A DNA stretch of 64,000 bases, taken from positions 868,001-932,000 of the forward strand of contig OZ244980.1 of the NCBI GenBank assembly GCA_965223035.1. The letters run 5' to 3'. This DNA comes from CAMDPA01 sp965223035. Its GTDB lineage: Bacteria > Pseudomonadota > Alphaproteobacteria > Rhizobiales > Hyphomicrobiaceae. Made by a program: the position numbers and the translations under genes. The stretch's first letter is position 1; each line of letters begins with the position of its first letter. The notes under the pieces were generated by a model. That model was not told where the DNA came from. It made no database searches and worked only from the letters and a program-made list of their open reading frames with translations. This document shows positions 52,130-61,242 of this stretch, in pieces.

Positions 52130-52753
52130 TCAAGCTTCACTGGTCCGCCTGACATCATTCATGCCGGTTTGCGTGGCCGCGTCGATTTCTGGCTGCGATC
52201 GACCGTCTTCGCACCCGTTTAGGTATAGGATACGCGGGGCGTGTCCGCACGCGCGAATGAACCGCAAAAGGTCGTCGCGCGCAATGTTGGTGGTCGCCGT
52301 GTTCTCGAGGGGGTGGCAGTTGATGCTGTCGAAGGCCATCAGCGCGCGATCCACGACGACGGCGACCTGCTGTTTGGTGTCATTGATCAAGGCGAAGGCG
52401 GTGACCGCGCCCGGCGCCACGCCCAACACCTGCTGCAACAGCTCCGCGCGGCCAAACGACAGCCGGGCCGAGCCGATGACCTTGGGCAGCCGCTTGAGAT
52501 CGACCTGCGTATGGGTGTGGGCGATGATCAGGAACAGTCGTCCTTTGGCGTCCTTGAGAAAGAGATTCTTGGTATGGCCGCCCGGTATGTCGCGATCGAT
52601 CGCGCTGCTTTCGGCGACGGTGAAAACGGCCGGGTGATCGACCGTCGTCGACGCTATTGCTAGCTCTTCAAGGCGGTTGAAAAGGTCCTGACACGTGGCG
52701 GACAATGCGATCTCCAGACCTGTTCGTGATGCCAAATCCCGGGGACCTGACAC
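52130..52753 (-). CDS. YbaK/ProX-type aminoacyl-tRNA editing protein
   Basis: 207 aa. Conserved strand pattern HPAVFTVAESSAI, GGHTKNLFLKDAKGRLFLI, RLSFGRAELL, GVAPGAVTAFALIND and NTATTNIARDDLLRF. Such stand-alone proteins hydrolyse mischarged Ala-tRNA-Pro. GTG at 52753 is the called start; the family core starts near residue 20, so a later start is possible. 66 bp before cnoX; divergent from zur. Confidence 0.88.
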   Translation of the reverse strand: MSGPRDLASRTGLEIALSATCQDLFNRLEELAIASTTVDHPAVFTVAESSAIDRDIPGGHTKNLFLKDAKGRLFLIIAHTHTQVDLKRLPKVIGSARLSFGRAELLQQVLGVAPGAVTAFALINDTKQQVAVVVDRALMAFDSINCHPLENTATTNIARDDLLRFIRACGHAPRILYLNGCEDGRSQPEIDAATQTGMNDVRRTSEA

Positions 52754-53175
52754 GGGTGCTGTGATTCGACCAACACGCGGTGCTGGAGCTGGCTTCGCAG
52801 ATGCAGCGCAGGGTTGAGATCAACCCGCAATGGCGGCGCCGTTGCTCGCTGCGACCTCGCACCAATGTCCGGCACTTCGAGATGGGCGTCGATGGCGATC
52901 CAACTCAAACACGTCCGCAACGTCAGATCGATGGCGGTTACTGGATATAGCGCTCTGCCGGCATTATTCAAAGATGATCCCGCACTGGCCGTGGTGCCGC
53001 GGCTGGTGTAACCTCACATGCGCACTCTTAAGACGCAATCTGGAGCATCGATTACAACTTTCGGCTGCAACCCGCACGGGAAACTAACCGCTTGATTTTG
53101 TTTTGAGATTGCGCAGACTTGGCGATCGACGCCGCGTTGTCAGACGTTGATCCCTGCCCATCCCCGGAGCGATGA
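52754..53175. other. Divergent editing protein/zur intergenic region
   Basis: 422 bp, no supported gene. A zur promoter is expected, but no clear Zur box palindrome (ATGTTATAACAT-like) was seen. No Family 1 or 2 copy. Confidence 0.45.
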
Positions 53176-53703
53176 ATGCCGCAGCCGCCCCTCGCCAGAG
53201 CCTTTCCCGAGCCAAACCACAACCACCGGCGGTGTCGGTCGAGCTTGCTGGAGCGGGCCCAGCACGCGTTTCAGGCCAAGGGCATGAAGTTGACGGAACT
53301 GCGCCGCCGGGTGCTGGAAGAGGTGGCAGCTTCCCACCAAGCGCTCGGCGCCTACGAGCTTTTGGACCGCATGGCCGCCAAAGGCTCTCGGCTGGCGCCG
53401 ATCTCCGTTTACCGCGCCATCGACGCGCTACATGACGTTGGGTTGGTGCACCGGCTGGAGAGCCGAAACGCGTTTTTTGCCTGCCATGCCGCCCACGCAC
53501 CCGATAGCAATCAGTTGGTGTTGGCTTGCGAGCGGTGTGGCCGGGTCGCTGAGATCGACGGCGAGCAGGTGTTCGGTGCGATTGGCGCCGCCCTCAGTGC
53601 GGCTGCGTTCGAGCCGACGCAGATCGTGACCGAGATTTCTGGCGTCTGCCAGGCGTGCCGCGGGCAAAATGATGGCGTAGAATATGATGGCGTAGGAATA
53701 TGA
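53176..53703 (+). CDS. zur: Fur-family zinc uptake regulator Zur
   Basis: 175 aa. Winged helix region LTELRRRVLEEVAASHQALGAYELLDRM, APISVYRAIDALHDVGLVHRLESRNAFFAC, and two structural CxxC pairs: LACERCG and GVCQACRG. Represses zinc uptake when zinc is bound. ATG 53176; a start in the region of residue 35 (MKLTELRRRV) is also possible. The stop overlaps the znuC start (ATGA). Confidence 0.9.
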   Translation: MPQPPLARAFPEPNHNHRRCRSSLLERAQHAFQAKGMKLTELRRRVLEEVAASHQALGAYELLDRMAAKGSRLAPISVYRAIDALHDVGLVHRLESRNAFFACHAAHAPDSNQLVLACERCGRVAEIDGEQVFGAIGAALSAAAFEPTQIVTEISGVCQACRGQNDGVEYDGVGI

Positions 53704-54530
53704 ACAGTGGACACGGAGCAACGGGCATCATCCCCAGCGGGGGTGCCGAGGCAACAGCAAACGGGCGGTCGCTGATCTCGGCGCGCGGGGTTTGTCTGGC
53801 GCGCGGCGGGCGCTTGGTGCTGGAGCGGATCGATCTCGAGATCGCCGCCGGCGAGATCGTGACCATCATTGGACCCAACGGCGCCGGCAAAACCACGCTG
53901 CTACGGGTGCTGTTGGGCCTGGTTCAGCCGGATCGCGGCGTGATCACGCGCCGGGAGTCACTGTCGATTGGCTATGCGCCACAGCGATTCGCCATCGATC
54001 CGGCTCTGCCGATGACGGCCGAACGGTTTTTGCAGCTGGGTAAGGGCAGAGGCGCGCGCGCCCGGATTGCGGCAGCGTTGCAGGATGTCGGCGCCGAGCA
54101 CGTGCGCGAACGCCAGCTGTCGAGCCTGTCCGGCGGCGAACTGCAACGCGTCGTGTTGGCCCGTGCTTTGATGCGCGAACCCGGGCTTTTGGTGCTCGAC
54201 GAGCCGGTCGGTGCGGTCGATTTTTCCGGTGAGGCGGAGTTTTACGATCTCATTGGCCGGTTGCGGGACGAGCATGGCTTCGGTGTCCTGCTGGTGAGCC
54301 ACGATCTGCATTTTGTGATGGCCCGGAGCGATCGGGTGGTGTGCATCAATCGTCATGTCTGTTGCTCCGGCGTGCCGCAGGCGATTTCCCGGGACCCGGC
54401 GTACCTCCGCTTGTTCGGGCCCGATGCCGCTTGGGCGTTTGCGCCTTACCATCACAGCCACGATCATCGCCATGATATCAGCGGTGAGACGCAGCACGCG
54501 CCGGTGTCCGAGATCCGCGATGCGTCCTAA
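53700..54530 (+). CDS. znuC: Zinc ABC transporter ATP-binding protein ZnuC
   Basis: 276 aa. Walker A GPNGAGKT at 58-65, signature LSSLSGGELQRVVLARAL, Walker B LLVLDEPVGAVD and the H-loop VSHDLHF. The C-terminal tail has YHHSHDHRHD, which could bind zinc. Translation is probably coupled to zur by the ATGA overlap. Confidence 0.93.
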   Translation: MNSGHGATGIIPSGGAEATANGRSLISARGVCLARGGRLVLERIDLEIAAGEIVTIIGPNGAGKTTLLRVLLGLVQPDRGVITRRESLSIGYAPQRFAIDPALPMTAERFLQLGKGRGARARIAAALQDVGAEHVRERQLSSLSGGELQRVVLARALMREPGLLVLDEPVGAVDFSGEAEFYDLIGRLRDEHGFGVLLVSHDLHFVMARSDRVVCINRHVCCSGVPQAISRDPAYLRLFGPDAAWAFAPYHHSHDHRHDISGETQHAPVSEIRDAS

Positions 54531-54547
54531 GCCGGGCTGATCATACG

Positions 54548-55339
54548 ATGGAACCGTTTCTCGTTCGTGCGTTGGCGGCCGGATTGGGCCTGGCGGCGGT
54601 CGCGGCCCCGCTCGGCTGCTTTCTGGTTTGGCAACGGATGGCTTTTTTCGGTGAGACGGTCGCCCACGCAAGTCTGATCGGTGTGGCGTTGGCGTTGGCG
54701 GCGAATGCCAATGTGACGGGTGCCGCCCTGGGCATTGCCGTGTTGGTGGCGGCGACCCTGGTCGTGTTGAGTCGCCAGCAGGTGGTGCCGGTAGACTCGT
54801 TGCTGAGCGTGTTGGCCCACGGCTCGTTGGCGCTCGGCGTGATCGCGACCGCGTTGGCGCAGGGCGGTGCGGTCGACATCGTCGACTATCTGTTCGGCGA
54901 CATCTATGCGGTCAGCGTGGAGGACTTGGCCTGGTTGGCAGCTGGTGGGGTGCTGGTGCTGGTAGGCCTGGCGTTCCTCTGGCAGCCGTTGTTGTTGATT
55001 TCAGTCGACGCCGAGCTGGCGGCGGCGGAAGGCATCCGCCGCGAGCGTGTCAAAGCGCTGGTTCTACTGCTGTTGGCCGTCGTTGTGGCGATCGCGATCA
55101 AGGTGGTTGGCGTGCTGTTGACCGTGGCGTTTTTGATCATGCCGGCAACGGCGGCCCGGCCGGCAGCTGCGACGCCGGAGGCGATGGCGGTCGCGGCCGT
55201 TGGCGTGGCTGCGATGGGCGTGGTTGGCGGACTGGCGCTGTCGCTGGCATTTGACACGCCCGGCGGCGCCTCGATCGTGGTCGTGTTAACGGCAATCGCT
55301 GGCTGCTCGCTCACAACGGCAGCGCTGCGCCGGCGCTAG
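54548..55339 (+). CDS. znuB: Zinc ABC transporter permease ZnuB
   Basis: 263 aa with about eight hydrophobic segments and the ZnuB-like GCFLVWQRMAFFGETVAHAS, HGSLALGVIA, VDIVDYLFGDI and VGVLLTVAFLIMPAATA-like stretches. 17 bp after znuC. The binding protein gene znuA is not in this window. The TAG stop is the CTAG of a Family 2 repeat. Confidence 0.92.
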   Translation: MEPFLVRALAAGLGLAAVAAPLGCFLVWQRMAFFGETVAHASLIGVALALAANANVTGAALGIAVLVAATLVVLSRQQVVPVDSLLSVLAHGSLALGVIATALAQGGAVDIVDYLFGDIYAVSVEDLAWLAAGGVLVLVGLAFLWQPLLLISVDAELAAAEGIRRERVKALVLLLLAVVVAIAIKVVGVLLTVAFLIMPATAARPAAATPEAMAVAAVGVAAMGVVGGLALSLAFDTPGGASIVVVLTAIAGCSLTTAALRRR

Positions 55340-55437
55340 ATCATGTCCGTCTAAGGCGGAATCGCCGTGCCATCCCGCGCTCCCAACCCGACCACCGATA
55401 GGATCGCGCCATTGGGTGGCTGGGTGGGGAGCTCGTT
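55336..55437. repeat. Family 2 repeat, inverted
   Basis: CTAGATCATGTCCGTCTAAG, a CGCCGTGCCATCCCGC box and an ACCCGACCACC-type stem whose partner is TGGGTGGCTGGGTGGGGAGC. Provides the znuB stop. Confidence 0.78.
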
Positions 55438-55493
55438 GGCTCCGACGGTGACATTGATCCCGCTGCAACGCAGGCTGGCGCATCGTGCTCCGC

Positions 55494-55557
55494 CTAGATC
55501 ATCGCGCCTTAAATCGGAACCGCAAAGCCGGTTCCGATTTAAGGCAGGTTGCTCTAG
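55494..55557. repeat. Family 1 repeat, short chimeric form (B arm/A arm)
   Basis: CTAGATCATCGCGCCTTAAA on the left and TTTAAGGCAGGTTGCTCTAG on the right. The core pairs perfectly (GGAACCGCAAAGCCGGTTCC), the outer arms do not. Confidence 0.83.
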
Positions 55558-55570
55558 CGCCATCAGCGCG

Positions 55571-56233
55571 TCAGTGCTGCACGGGTTGGTTGGGAAAGGC
55601 CAATTGCTCGCGGGCGCGCCAGGCCTCGGTGACGTAGTTGACGATGATTGATTTTCGCACGCCCGGGATCGGGCGCGGCTCGAAGCCATGCAGCGTGATG
55701 TTCGACGGCACAAAAATCATTGCACCGTTTGATTTGAACGGCGAACGCGCGACCAGCCGTTTGTCGCGATCGTAGATATCGGTACCCAGGTTGGCGTGTC
55801 CGTCCCCGCGTGACAGGTAGAGTAGGAACGTGAACAGCTTGACCCCGAGGTCGGAGTGCGGCTCCAACCAAAAACCGTCGGTGTCCTGCGCGTACTCGAT
55901 GCGCAAATAGCTGCGGTCGAGCGGCGTGCCGAATGTGTGCTCAATGGTCCGGGTCACGCGTGGATGCTGAAAGGCCTCGCAAAAGGCGGAAATGATCGGG
56001 AATTTCTGCTGATTGTTGACGTCAAAGTAAGTGCGCGTGGCGTTGTGGACCTCGCGCTTGCCAGAAATGCCCCCCAGCGCCGGTGCCTCGAACGGTAAGT
56101 CGAGCAGCGCCTCGATCGACGAGTGGGGAAGGCAATCGGACGCTAACCAATGCCGATAGGGGACGTCGCTCGACCGGGCTGCCGCAAAGCTCGCCAGGAG
56201 TGAGGACGCGACGGCGTTTACTGAGTGCGCCAT
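55571..56233 (-). CDS. 2OG-Fe(II) oxygenase family protein
   Basis: 220 aa. The facial triad is visible as H-x-D in LEPHSDLGVKLF and the distal His in ITLHGFEPRPI, with the Arg of RKSIIVNYV for 2-oxoglutarate. Similar to prolyl-hydroxylase-like dioxygenases. Substrate unknown. ATG 56233. Stop lies 14 bp beyond the Family 1 short repeat. Confidence 0.8.
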   Translation of the reverse strand: MAHSVNAVASSLLASFAAARSSDVPYRHWLASDCLPHSSIEALLDLPFEAPALGGISGKREVHNATRTYFDVNNQQKFPIISAFCEAFQHPRVTRTIEHTFGTPLDRSYLRIEYAQDTDGFWLEPHSDLGVKLFTFLLYLSRGDGHANLGTDIYDRDKRLVARSPFKSNGAMIFVPSNITLHGFEPRPIPGVRKSIIVNYVTEAWRAREQLAFPNQPVQH

Positions 56234-56735
56234 GGTTGGTTCCTGTTGTTATCAACGAGGTTTGTGCTCATTGCCTTTGCTGAAATACTGCCCTGCTTTC
56301 GCATCTTGGCATGGCAGGCGCCGCGATTCTGGTCGATGATGGCGACGAGAAACTCCACACCTCGCGACGCTAGGCTTGGGGCTCGCCAAAAAACGTGACT
56401 TTTTGACCACGGGTGCGTCCCAAGGGGCGCGAGCAAACAACGCGCCAAGGATTTCGACCAGGCACACCAGTCGGCCTGCCGCTCCCCTCTGCAGGTTGAA
56501 AACGATCGGACGTTCGACGATGAGAGACGGATCGGGCACGACCCGGTTTAGCCACCCTCCCGCGAGTCTGTCGCGATCGAAGGTGACAAAAGTTTGGCGA
56601 CGAGCGTTGCATCAATGCCATCGCGCACAGGTCGCGACGCAGGTAAACCCTGCTGATTCGTTGGCGCATGCGTTGTGTCCGGTTGCGGTTGCGAGAGCCG
56701 TAGCCAAGAACCGAGCACTGAGCGGTCGACAAAAC
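56234..56735. other. Intergenic region, no supported gene
   Basis: 502 bp between divergent genes. The downstream frame is open from 56376 but its first 120 residues show no coding character, so no gene is called. Confidence 0.4.
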
Positions 56736-57407
56736 ATGAAACACAACGTTCTGTCCGCACACTCCGACGCCCGCAAGCCAGCGGCCAACCCCTGCCCTTC
56801 GACACAGGTCGCAGCGGACACCCTTGACCGCCGCCCACATGCGACGCGAGGGCTATTGATCCCGGTCAGCTGTGGGGACGCCGCACAGTTGGACTTGGTG
56901 CTCGATGCGGTACGCGGTCGCTTAAGGGCGGAGCACGGCTTCACGTTCCTGGATCTCGTGACCAACCGCCGCTTGCCGGCCGGGGGCGGCGTGGCGGTGG
57001 GGCGCAGCACCTTCACCTCGCTGGAGCGGATCGGTGGGCTTGCCATCTCATGGTCGCATGCCGGCAATCGTTATGGTTTGCCGGTCAGCGTTCTGGCGCG
57101 GTTGACCACGGGGGAAACCGTGGTCGTGGGCATTTGCCCCGACGTGGAACATGCGGTTTGCGCAATTTGGGAAAGGGTGGCGCTCGTGCGCTTGACCTCG
57201 CACGTCGATGCCATGCGCACGGGCCTGTCACCGCGCGCGTGCCGATCGCGGCTGGCGGGGCCGCTCGCTGCGCAACCCGGGCTTGACCGGTTGCTCGCGA
57301 AGAGCTGCGATGCCCAGGTGCACGATAACGGCAATTTCGCAGAGACGGTGCGTGCGTTGAGCGCGGGATTGCTTGCGCTGCAGCGTGACAAGCAGGCAGG
57401 CCTTTGA
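56736..57407 (+). CDS. PhnN-like protein lacking the P-loop
   Basis: 223 aa. From residue 40 it aligns with ribose 1,5-bisphosphate phosphokinase (PhnN): GGVAVGRSTFTSLERIGGLAISWSHAG, NRYGLPVSV and VHDNGNFAET match in position. The expected GPSGAGKD nucleotide loop is replaced by IPVSCGDAAQLD, without Gly-Lys-Ser/Thr. It is unlikely to be an active kinase. No phn genes are adjacent. The first 38 residues vary. ATG 56736 is the first start with family likeness after it. Confidence 0.6.
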   Translation: MKHNVLSAHSDARKPAANPCPSTQVAADTLDRRPHATRGLLIPVSCGDAAQLDLVLDAVRGRLRAEHGFTFLDLVTNRRLPAGGGVAVGRSTFTSLERIGGLAISWSHAGNRYGLPVSVLARLTTGETVVVGICPDVEHAVCAIWERVALVRLTSHVDAMRTGLSPRACRSRLAGPLAAQPGLDRLLAKSCDAQVHDNGNFAETVRALSAGLLALQRDKQAGL

Positions 57408-57594
57408 TTGCTTCCGGGTGATGCGGCTGTGGCCGGGTCTGCGATCGGGCGAAGGCGACCGTCCCAACGCGCCGGCGTCGGCCGGTCACCCTTTGGGGTC
57501 GCCATCGCTATACATTTCGGGCATCTATGTTTGCGGCGTCGGCCATTGGCTGAGGCCATCGCACGTCAAAGCGGACGGAGCGGGGGGAGGCTCA

Positions 57595-59010
57595 ATGTCG
57601 GATGCATCAGGACAGGCGGTTCTTGAGGCCGCGGTCACCCAGCCGGTGCGGCGTGCACCGATCCGAGCCCTGATCGGCTGGATTTTGGTCGATTGGGCCG
57701 TGCAACCGTTTCACACGCTGATCGTCACGTTCTTGTTCGCGCCCTACTTCACCACCACGGTGGCAGGCGACCCAGCTCGCGGGCAGGCGCTGTGGGGCTA
57801 TGCCGCGGCGATCGCCGGGGTGTTGATTGCGATCGGCGGTCCGATCCTGGGGGCTTGGGCCGACCGGGGGCGGCGCAAGCCCTGGGTGGTGCTATTTGTC
57901 GTGCTGCTCGCATCGGCGGCATCTGCGCTGTGGCTGGCGACCCCTGGGGCCGACACAACGACCATCCTCATCGTGTTGATCGCCTTCATCGTGGCTACCG
58001 CCGCGGCGGAATTCACCACCGTGTGCACCAACTCGCTGATGCCGCGCTTGGTTCCGCCCTCCGAGCTCGGTCGGTTATCGGGGACCAGCTGGGCGGTGGC
58101 ATTCGCCGGCGGGCTCGTCAGCCTGATCATCATGGCCGGCTTGATCGTCTCCAATCCCGCCACCGGCAAGACGCTGATGGGGCTGACGCCGTTGCTGTCG
58201 CTCGACGCCACGGCGCGGGAGGGAGATCGGTTGGCGGGACCGTTCGCCGCGATGTGGCTGATCATCTTCATGGTGCCGTTCTTTTGGTTCGTGCCCGACG
58301 CCAAACCGGCGCCGCGGGCGGGTCAAGCCGACCCCGGCGCGCCCTTGGCGCAACTCTGGAGCACCCTGAAATCGCTTCCGAAAATGCCAAGCATGCTGAT
58401 GTTTCTCATCGCCCGGGCGCTGTACACGGACGGCCTGTCGGCCATTTTCGTGTTCGGTGGCATCTATGGATCGGCGGTGTTCGGCTGGGAATTGGGGGAG
58501 CGCGGCTTGTTCGGCATCATTCTGATTGTCGCCGGTGTGATCGGCGCGGCGATCGGCGGCTTTCTCGACGACTTGCTAGGAGCCAAGCGGGTCATCCTCG
58601 GTGCCTTGGTGATGTTGATTGTCGGCGTGGTCGGCATCCTGTCCATCACCGAAGGGCACGTTTTGTTTACGGTCCCGGTGGCGCCGAAGACGGCCGAAGC
58701 TGGCACCTTTGCCAGCGTCGGTGAACAACTGTTCTTGGCTTTTGCCTGCCTGGTGGCGGTGGCCGCAGCGCCCAACCAGTCGGCAAGCCGATCGCTGCTG
58801 GCGCGACTCGCGCCTCCGGACCGCACGGCCCAATTCTTTGGATTGTTCGCATTCTCTGGTAAAGTGACAGCCTTCGCCGCGCCGCTGTTGATCGCACTCG
58901 TCACGCAAGCTTCCGACAGCCAACGGCTAGGTATGTCGTCGATACTGCTGTTCTTGATCGCCGGGTTTGTCTTGTTGTTGCCCGTGTCGGAGCGACGAAC
59001 CTCGTCGTAG
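57595..59010 (+). CDS. MFS transporter (UMF1-like)
   Basis: 471 aa with about 12 hydrophobic segments. Signature near the first loop: GGPILGAWADRGRRKPWVV. The N-terminal leader (residues 1-22) is short and cytoplasmic. Substrate unknown. ATG 57595 has GGGGAGG upstream; the frame opens earlier without likeness. 58 bp gap and same strand as the methyltransferase. Confidence 0.85.
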   Translation: MSDASGQAVLEAAVTQPVRRAPIRALIGWILVDWAVQPFHTLIVTFLFAPYFTTTVAGDPARGQALWGYAAAIAGVLIAIGGPILGAWADRGRRKPWVVLFVVLLASAASALWLATPGADTTTILIVLIAFIVATAAAEFTTVCTNSLMPRLVPPSELGRLSGTSWAVAFAGGLVSLIIMAGLIVSNPATGKTLMGLTPLLSLDATAREGDRLAGPFAAMWLIIFMVPFFWFVPDAKPAPRAGQADPGAPLAQLWSTLKSLPKMPSMLMFLIARALYTDGLSAIFVFGGIYGSAVFGWELGERGLFGIILIVAGVIGAAIGGFLDDLLGAKRVILGALVMLIVGVVGILSITEGHVLFTVPVAPKTAEAGTFASVGEQLFLAFACLVAVAAAPNQSASRSLLARLAPPDRTAQFFGLFAFSGKVTAFAAPLLIALVTQASDSQRLGMSSILLFLIAGFVLLLPVSERRTSS

Positions 59011-59108
59011 CGTCGCCAGGGGCTATTCCCACCCGGGAGGAGCTGGTGTGAGCGCCTCGGCCGGCGCATCGACCCTGAAGATTGCAGCGAGATGGACTTT
59101 GGCAGCAG

Positions 59109-60404
59109 ATGAGAACGGGTGCGCGCTTGCAGGCGGCCGTGGAGGTGTTGACCGAGATCACCACCCGCCACCGGCCGGCCACGGATGCGCTGAGCGACTG
59201 GGGTAAGGCGCATCGGTTTGCTGGCTCCAGCGACCGCGCGGTGATCGGGAATCTGGTGTTCGACGCGCTGCGGCGGCGGTCTTCGCTGGCCGCCAGAATG
59301 CAAAGCGACACGCCGCGGGCGCTGGTGATCGGCGTGGCCCACGACACCTTCGGGCTGGAGCTTGAGGCCCTGCAAGCTGCCGCCGACGGGTCCGCGCATG
59401 CGCTGTCACCGCCGAGCGACGATGAGATCGCCGGCTTGCTGCGACCGGCTTCCGACGATCTGCCCGACCACGTGCGCGGTGACTACCCGGACTGGCTAAG
59501 CGCCTCGTTTGAGCGCGCGTTTGAAGAGCGTGCCGCCGCGCAGGGTCATGGGTTGGCGCAACGTGCCCCGATCGACCTACGGGTCAACACGCTCAAGACA
59601 AACTGCAAAAAGGTGCTGAAAGCGCTACAGCGCTACCAAGCGGTCCCGACCCCATTTTCACCGATCGGCGTGCGGGTTGCAGCCGCTGCGGGCGCCGGCC
59701 GCTCACCCAACGTCGAAGTGGAGCCCGGTCACGGCAAGGGTTGGTATGAGGTGCAAGACGAGGGCAGCCAGATCGCGGCGCTGCTCGCGGCGGCCGGTCC
59801 CGGCCAGCAGGTGTTGGATCTGTGCGCAGGCGCCGGCGGCAAGACCTTGGCGCTGGCCGCCGAGATGAGAAACACCGGGCAGGTCTATGCCTATGATGCC
59901 CATCGCCAGCAGCTGCGGCCAATCTTCGAACGCTTGAAGCGCGCCGGCGTGCGCAACGTCCAAGTGATGGTCGCCGGCGATGAGGCGGGACTGCGCCAGC
60001 TGGGACCGCGCTTCGATCTGGTGCTGGTGGACGCACCTTGCACCGGTTCCGGGGTCTGGCGGCGCCGGCCCGATGCCAAGTGGCGGGTCAAGCCGGCCAA
60101 TCTCGCCGAACGCCAGGCCGAGCAACGTCGGGTGCTGGATCTGGCTGTCGGCTCGGTAAAGCCAGGTGGTCGGCTGATCTATGTGACCTGCTCGGTATTG
60201 CCGGAGGAGAATACCGATATCGTCAGGTGGCGGTTAGACACCAGTGACGAGTTGGAGCTGATACCGACTTCGCAGCTCTGGGCGGCAGCATTTGCTGGCG
60301 CGCCACCGGCCTCGGCCGATCGACGCACCGAAACCTTGTTGTTGACGCCGGCGACGCATGCGACCGACGGGTTTTTTATCGCCGGCTTCCGCCGCCGCGG
60401 CTAG
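59109..60404 (+). CDS. RsmB-family RNA (cytosine-C5) methyltransferase
   Basis: 431 aa. N-terminal NusB-like region (1-150), then a Rossmann methyltransferase domain: VLDLCAGAGGKTLALA, VYAYDAH, LVDAPCTGSGVWRRRPD with the motif IV Cys, and YVTCSVLPEEN with the catalytic Cys. Uses SAM; probably acts on 16S rRNA C967 or a similar site. ATG 59109. The TAG stop is part of a Family 1 repeat. Confidence 0.9.
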   Translation: MRTGARLQAAVEVLTEITTRHRPATDALSDWGKAHRFAGSSDRAVIGNLVFDALRRRSSLAARMQSDTPRALVIGVAHDTFGLELEALQAAADGSAHALSPPSDDEIAGLLRPASDDLPDHVRGDYPDWLSASFERAFEERAAAQGHGLAQRAPIDLRVNTLKTNCKKVLKALQRYQAVPTPFSPIGVRVAAAAGAGRSPNVEVEPGHGKGWYEVQDEGSQIAALLAAAGPGQQVLDLCAGAGGKTLALAAEMRNTGQVYAYDAHRQQLRPIFERLKRAGVRNVQVMVAGDEAGLRQLGPRFDLVLVDAPCTGSGVWRRRPDAKWRVKPANLAERQAEQRRVLDLAVGSVKPGGRLIYVTCSVLPEENTDIVRWRLDTSDELELIPTSQLWAAAFAGAPPASADRRTETLLLTPATHATDGFFIAGFRRRG

Positions 60405-60460
60405 ATCATCGCGCCTTTAATCGGGATCGTTCCGGTTCCGATTAAAGGCAGGTTGCTCTG
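60401..60460. repeat. Family 1 repeat, short chimeric form (B arm/A arm)
   Basis: CTAGATCATCGCGCCTTTAAT on the left, CCGATTAAAGGCAGGTTGCTC on the right. The core is TCGGGATCGTTCCGGTTCCGA. Confidence 0.82.
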
Positions 60461-60482
60461 ATATGTCGGGATCACTCGTCGG

Positions 60483-61118
60483 ATGAGCGAACTTTTATTC
60501 AGCGGCGGCGAAGGTGGCGCCATCCTGCTGCTCGCGCACGGCGCCGGCGCCCCGATGACAAGTCCGTTCATGGAACTGATCGCGGCGTCGCTGGCGGAAC
60601 GGGGGCTGGCGAGTGCTCGCTTCGAGTTCGCTTACATGGCGCAGCGTCGCACCGGCGGCAAGCGGCGGCCGCCACCGCGCGCGGAGGCTTTGTTGTCAGA
60701 ATATCAAACGGCGATCGCCGCGGTGGCAAGCCGTTGGCCCGGGCACCGCGTGTTGATTGGCGGCAAGTCGATGGGCGGCCGTGTGGCCAGCATGCTGGCT
60801 GACGGCGCCTATACCGAGGGCCGTTGCAGCGGGCTGGTGTGCCTCGGCTATCCATTCCACCCCACCCACAAGCCGACGCAATTACGGACGGCCCATCTGG
60901 CGTCGCTCATCTGCCCGGCCTTAATCGTTCAAGGCGAGCGGGATCCGTTCGGCACGCGCGCGGAGGTGGCGGCCTATCCCCTTTCGCCGGCGATCGCCAT
61001 GGCCTGGCTGCCCGATGGCGATCATGACTTCGGCCCGCGCAGAGGCTCCGGCCACACGCGCAAGGGCAACCTGGCTATGGCCGCCGACGCCATCGTGCGC
61101 TTTGCGATGCGGCCCTGA
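60483..61118 (+). CDS. Alpha/beta hydrolase, dienelactone hydrolase-like
   Basis: 211 aa. LLLAHGAGAP near the N-terminus, the nucleophile elbow IGGKSMGGRVAS (Ser97), LICPALIVQGERDPFG with the acid Asp, and the catalytic His of PDGDHDF. Similar to small bacterial hydrolases of unknown substrate. Starts soon after the repeat, 22 bp. Confidence 0.85.
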   Translation: MSELLFSGGEGGAILLLAHGAGAPMTSPFMELIAASLAERGLASARFEFAYMAQRRTGGKRRPPPRAEALLSEYQTAIAAVASRWPGHRVLIGGKSMGGRVASMLADGAYTEGRCSGLVCLGYPFHPTHKPTQLRTAHLASLICPALIVQGERDPFGTRAEVAAYPLSPAIAMAWLPDGDHDFGPRRGSGHTRKGNLAMAADAIVRFAMRP

Positions 61119-61242
61119 GCGGGGAGCGGAACGGCGCGGCGCTTCCGCCGCTGGCGGCCATCAGCGCAAATGCGGTGGGCTTGCCTTTGCGGGGCTCACG
61201 CACGGTCGAAACTTGCAGCCGGCACGACTTGAGCGCACCAGA

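Noticed and set aside
57693..58724. A 343-codon plus frame inside the MFS gene
   Set aside because: Out-of-frame shadow of the MFS transporter; Arg/His-rich, no membrane segments, no motif.
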